Assembly (NCBI GenBank): GCA_964035545.1
Contig: CAXIUT010000124.1
Span: 1 to 64,000, forward strand
Direction of reading: 5' to 3'
DNA from: Bugula neritina
Lineage: Eukaryota; Bryozoa; Gymnolaemata; Cheilostomatida; Bugulidae
Length of the DNA stretch: 64,000 bases
A program made the translations under genes and the position numbers. Every line of letters starts with the position of its first letter. The first letter of the stretch is position 1. The notes under the pieces are model-generated. The model saw only the letters and a program-made list of their open reading frames with translations. It had not been told where the DNA came from and ran no database searches. Shown in pieces: positions 63,871 to 64,000 of the stretch.

Positions 63871-64000
63871 ATGAAAGGTTAATTAAAAACAATATTAATT
63901 AGAACAAGAAAGTGGCTTTTTAGAAGAGATTTCTATAAATTAATATAGTTAACTAAAAATGGATTGATATTGCATAAAAAAGAAGAATGTAGATCAAAAG
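63871..64000 (+). CDS. Possible start of a gene running off the window
   Basis: ATG at 63871 opens a frame with UAA/UAG codons and no TGA to the end (43 codons), beginning MKGELKTILIRTRKWLFRRD, basic and helical. Too short to identify and possibly spurious. Confidence 0.3.

Overview
The window is ciliate macronuclear DNA, most likely from a peritrich (Oligohymenophorea, relatives of Vorticella). Three things point there. Pure C4A2/G4T2 telomeric tracts occur at six places. Every credible gene is riddled with in-frame UAA and UAG and ends only at UGA. At strictly conserved positions UAA/UAG stand where the family has glutamate: the catalytic Glu of two M14 carboxypeptidases, the zinc-binding Glu of HPGE, the FESGNL Glu, and the Glu of MT-A70 and Myb motifs. 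That is the UAR = Glu code (NCBI table 30), not the usual ciliate UAR = Gln. All translations here use it. Introns are tiny, nearly all 20 nt, GT..AG.

The scaffold is a string of separate macronuclear chromosomes. (A) 1-5523 has a telomere at both ends and holds only separase and a helical protein, or one longer separase. (B) 5524-37530 abuts A's telomere without a gap and begins inside the signal-peptide codons of a gene. (C) 37731-50803 is a complete 13-kb chromosome with both telomeres. (D) 50804-59500 abuts C's right telomere and ends in its own. (E) 59701 onward starts with a telomere and runs off the window. Two 200-N gaps (37531-37730, 59501-59700) are placeholders.

B carries a tandem duplication of a two-gene unit: a very large fibrocystin-L/PKHD1L1-like membrane protein (+) facing a cytosolic carboxypeptidase (CCP/AGBL, -). 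Copy 1 (5525-16176, 16258-18884) has lost its start and carries four single-base frameshifts. Copy 2 (19080-29849, 29981-32230) is intact. The rest of B holds an MsrB with a lost active site, an MT-A70 adenine methyltransferase resembling ciliate MTA1, a basic unknown protein, a RING protein and the start of a GTPBP1-like GTPase.

C repeats the end of B (35824-37530) behind a new telomere, then continues with the full GTPase, tRNA-Leu(CAA), a VAP-like protein, threonine dehydrogenase, an importin-7-like receptor, a Cys/His-rich protein, a tiny membrane protein and two coiled-coil proteins. D holds basic and coiled-coil proteins, an R1R2R3 Myb factor and an IQ-motif protein. E opens with a Tc1/IS630-type transposase-derived gene lacking its third catalytic acid, followed by small genes and a second three-repeat Myb gene. 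The sequence shows no operons; genes are packed head-to-head or tail-to-tail, 30-400 bp apart, often within 50-210 bp of a telomere.
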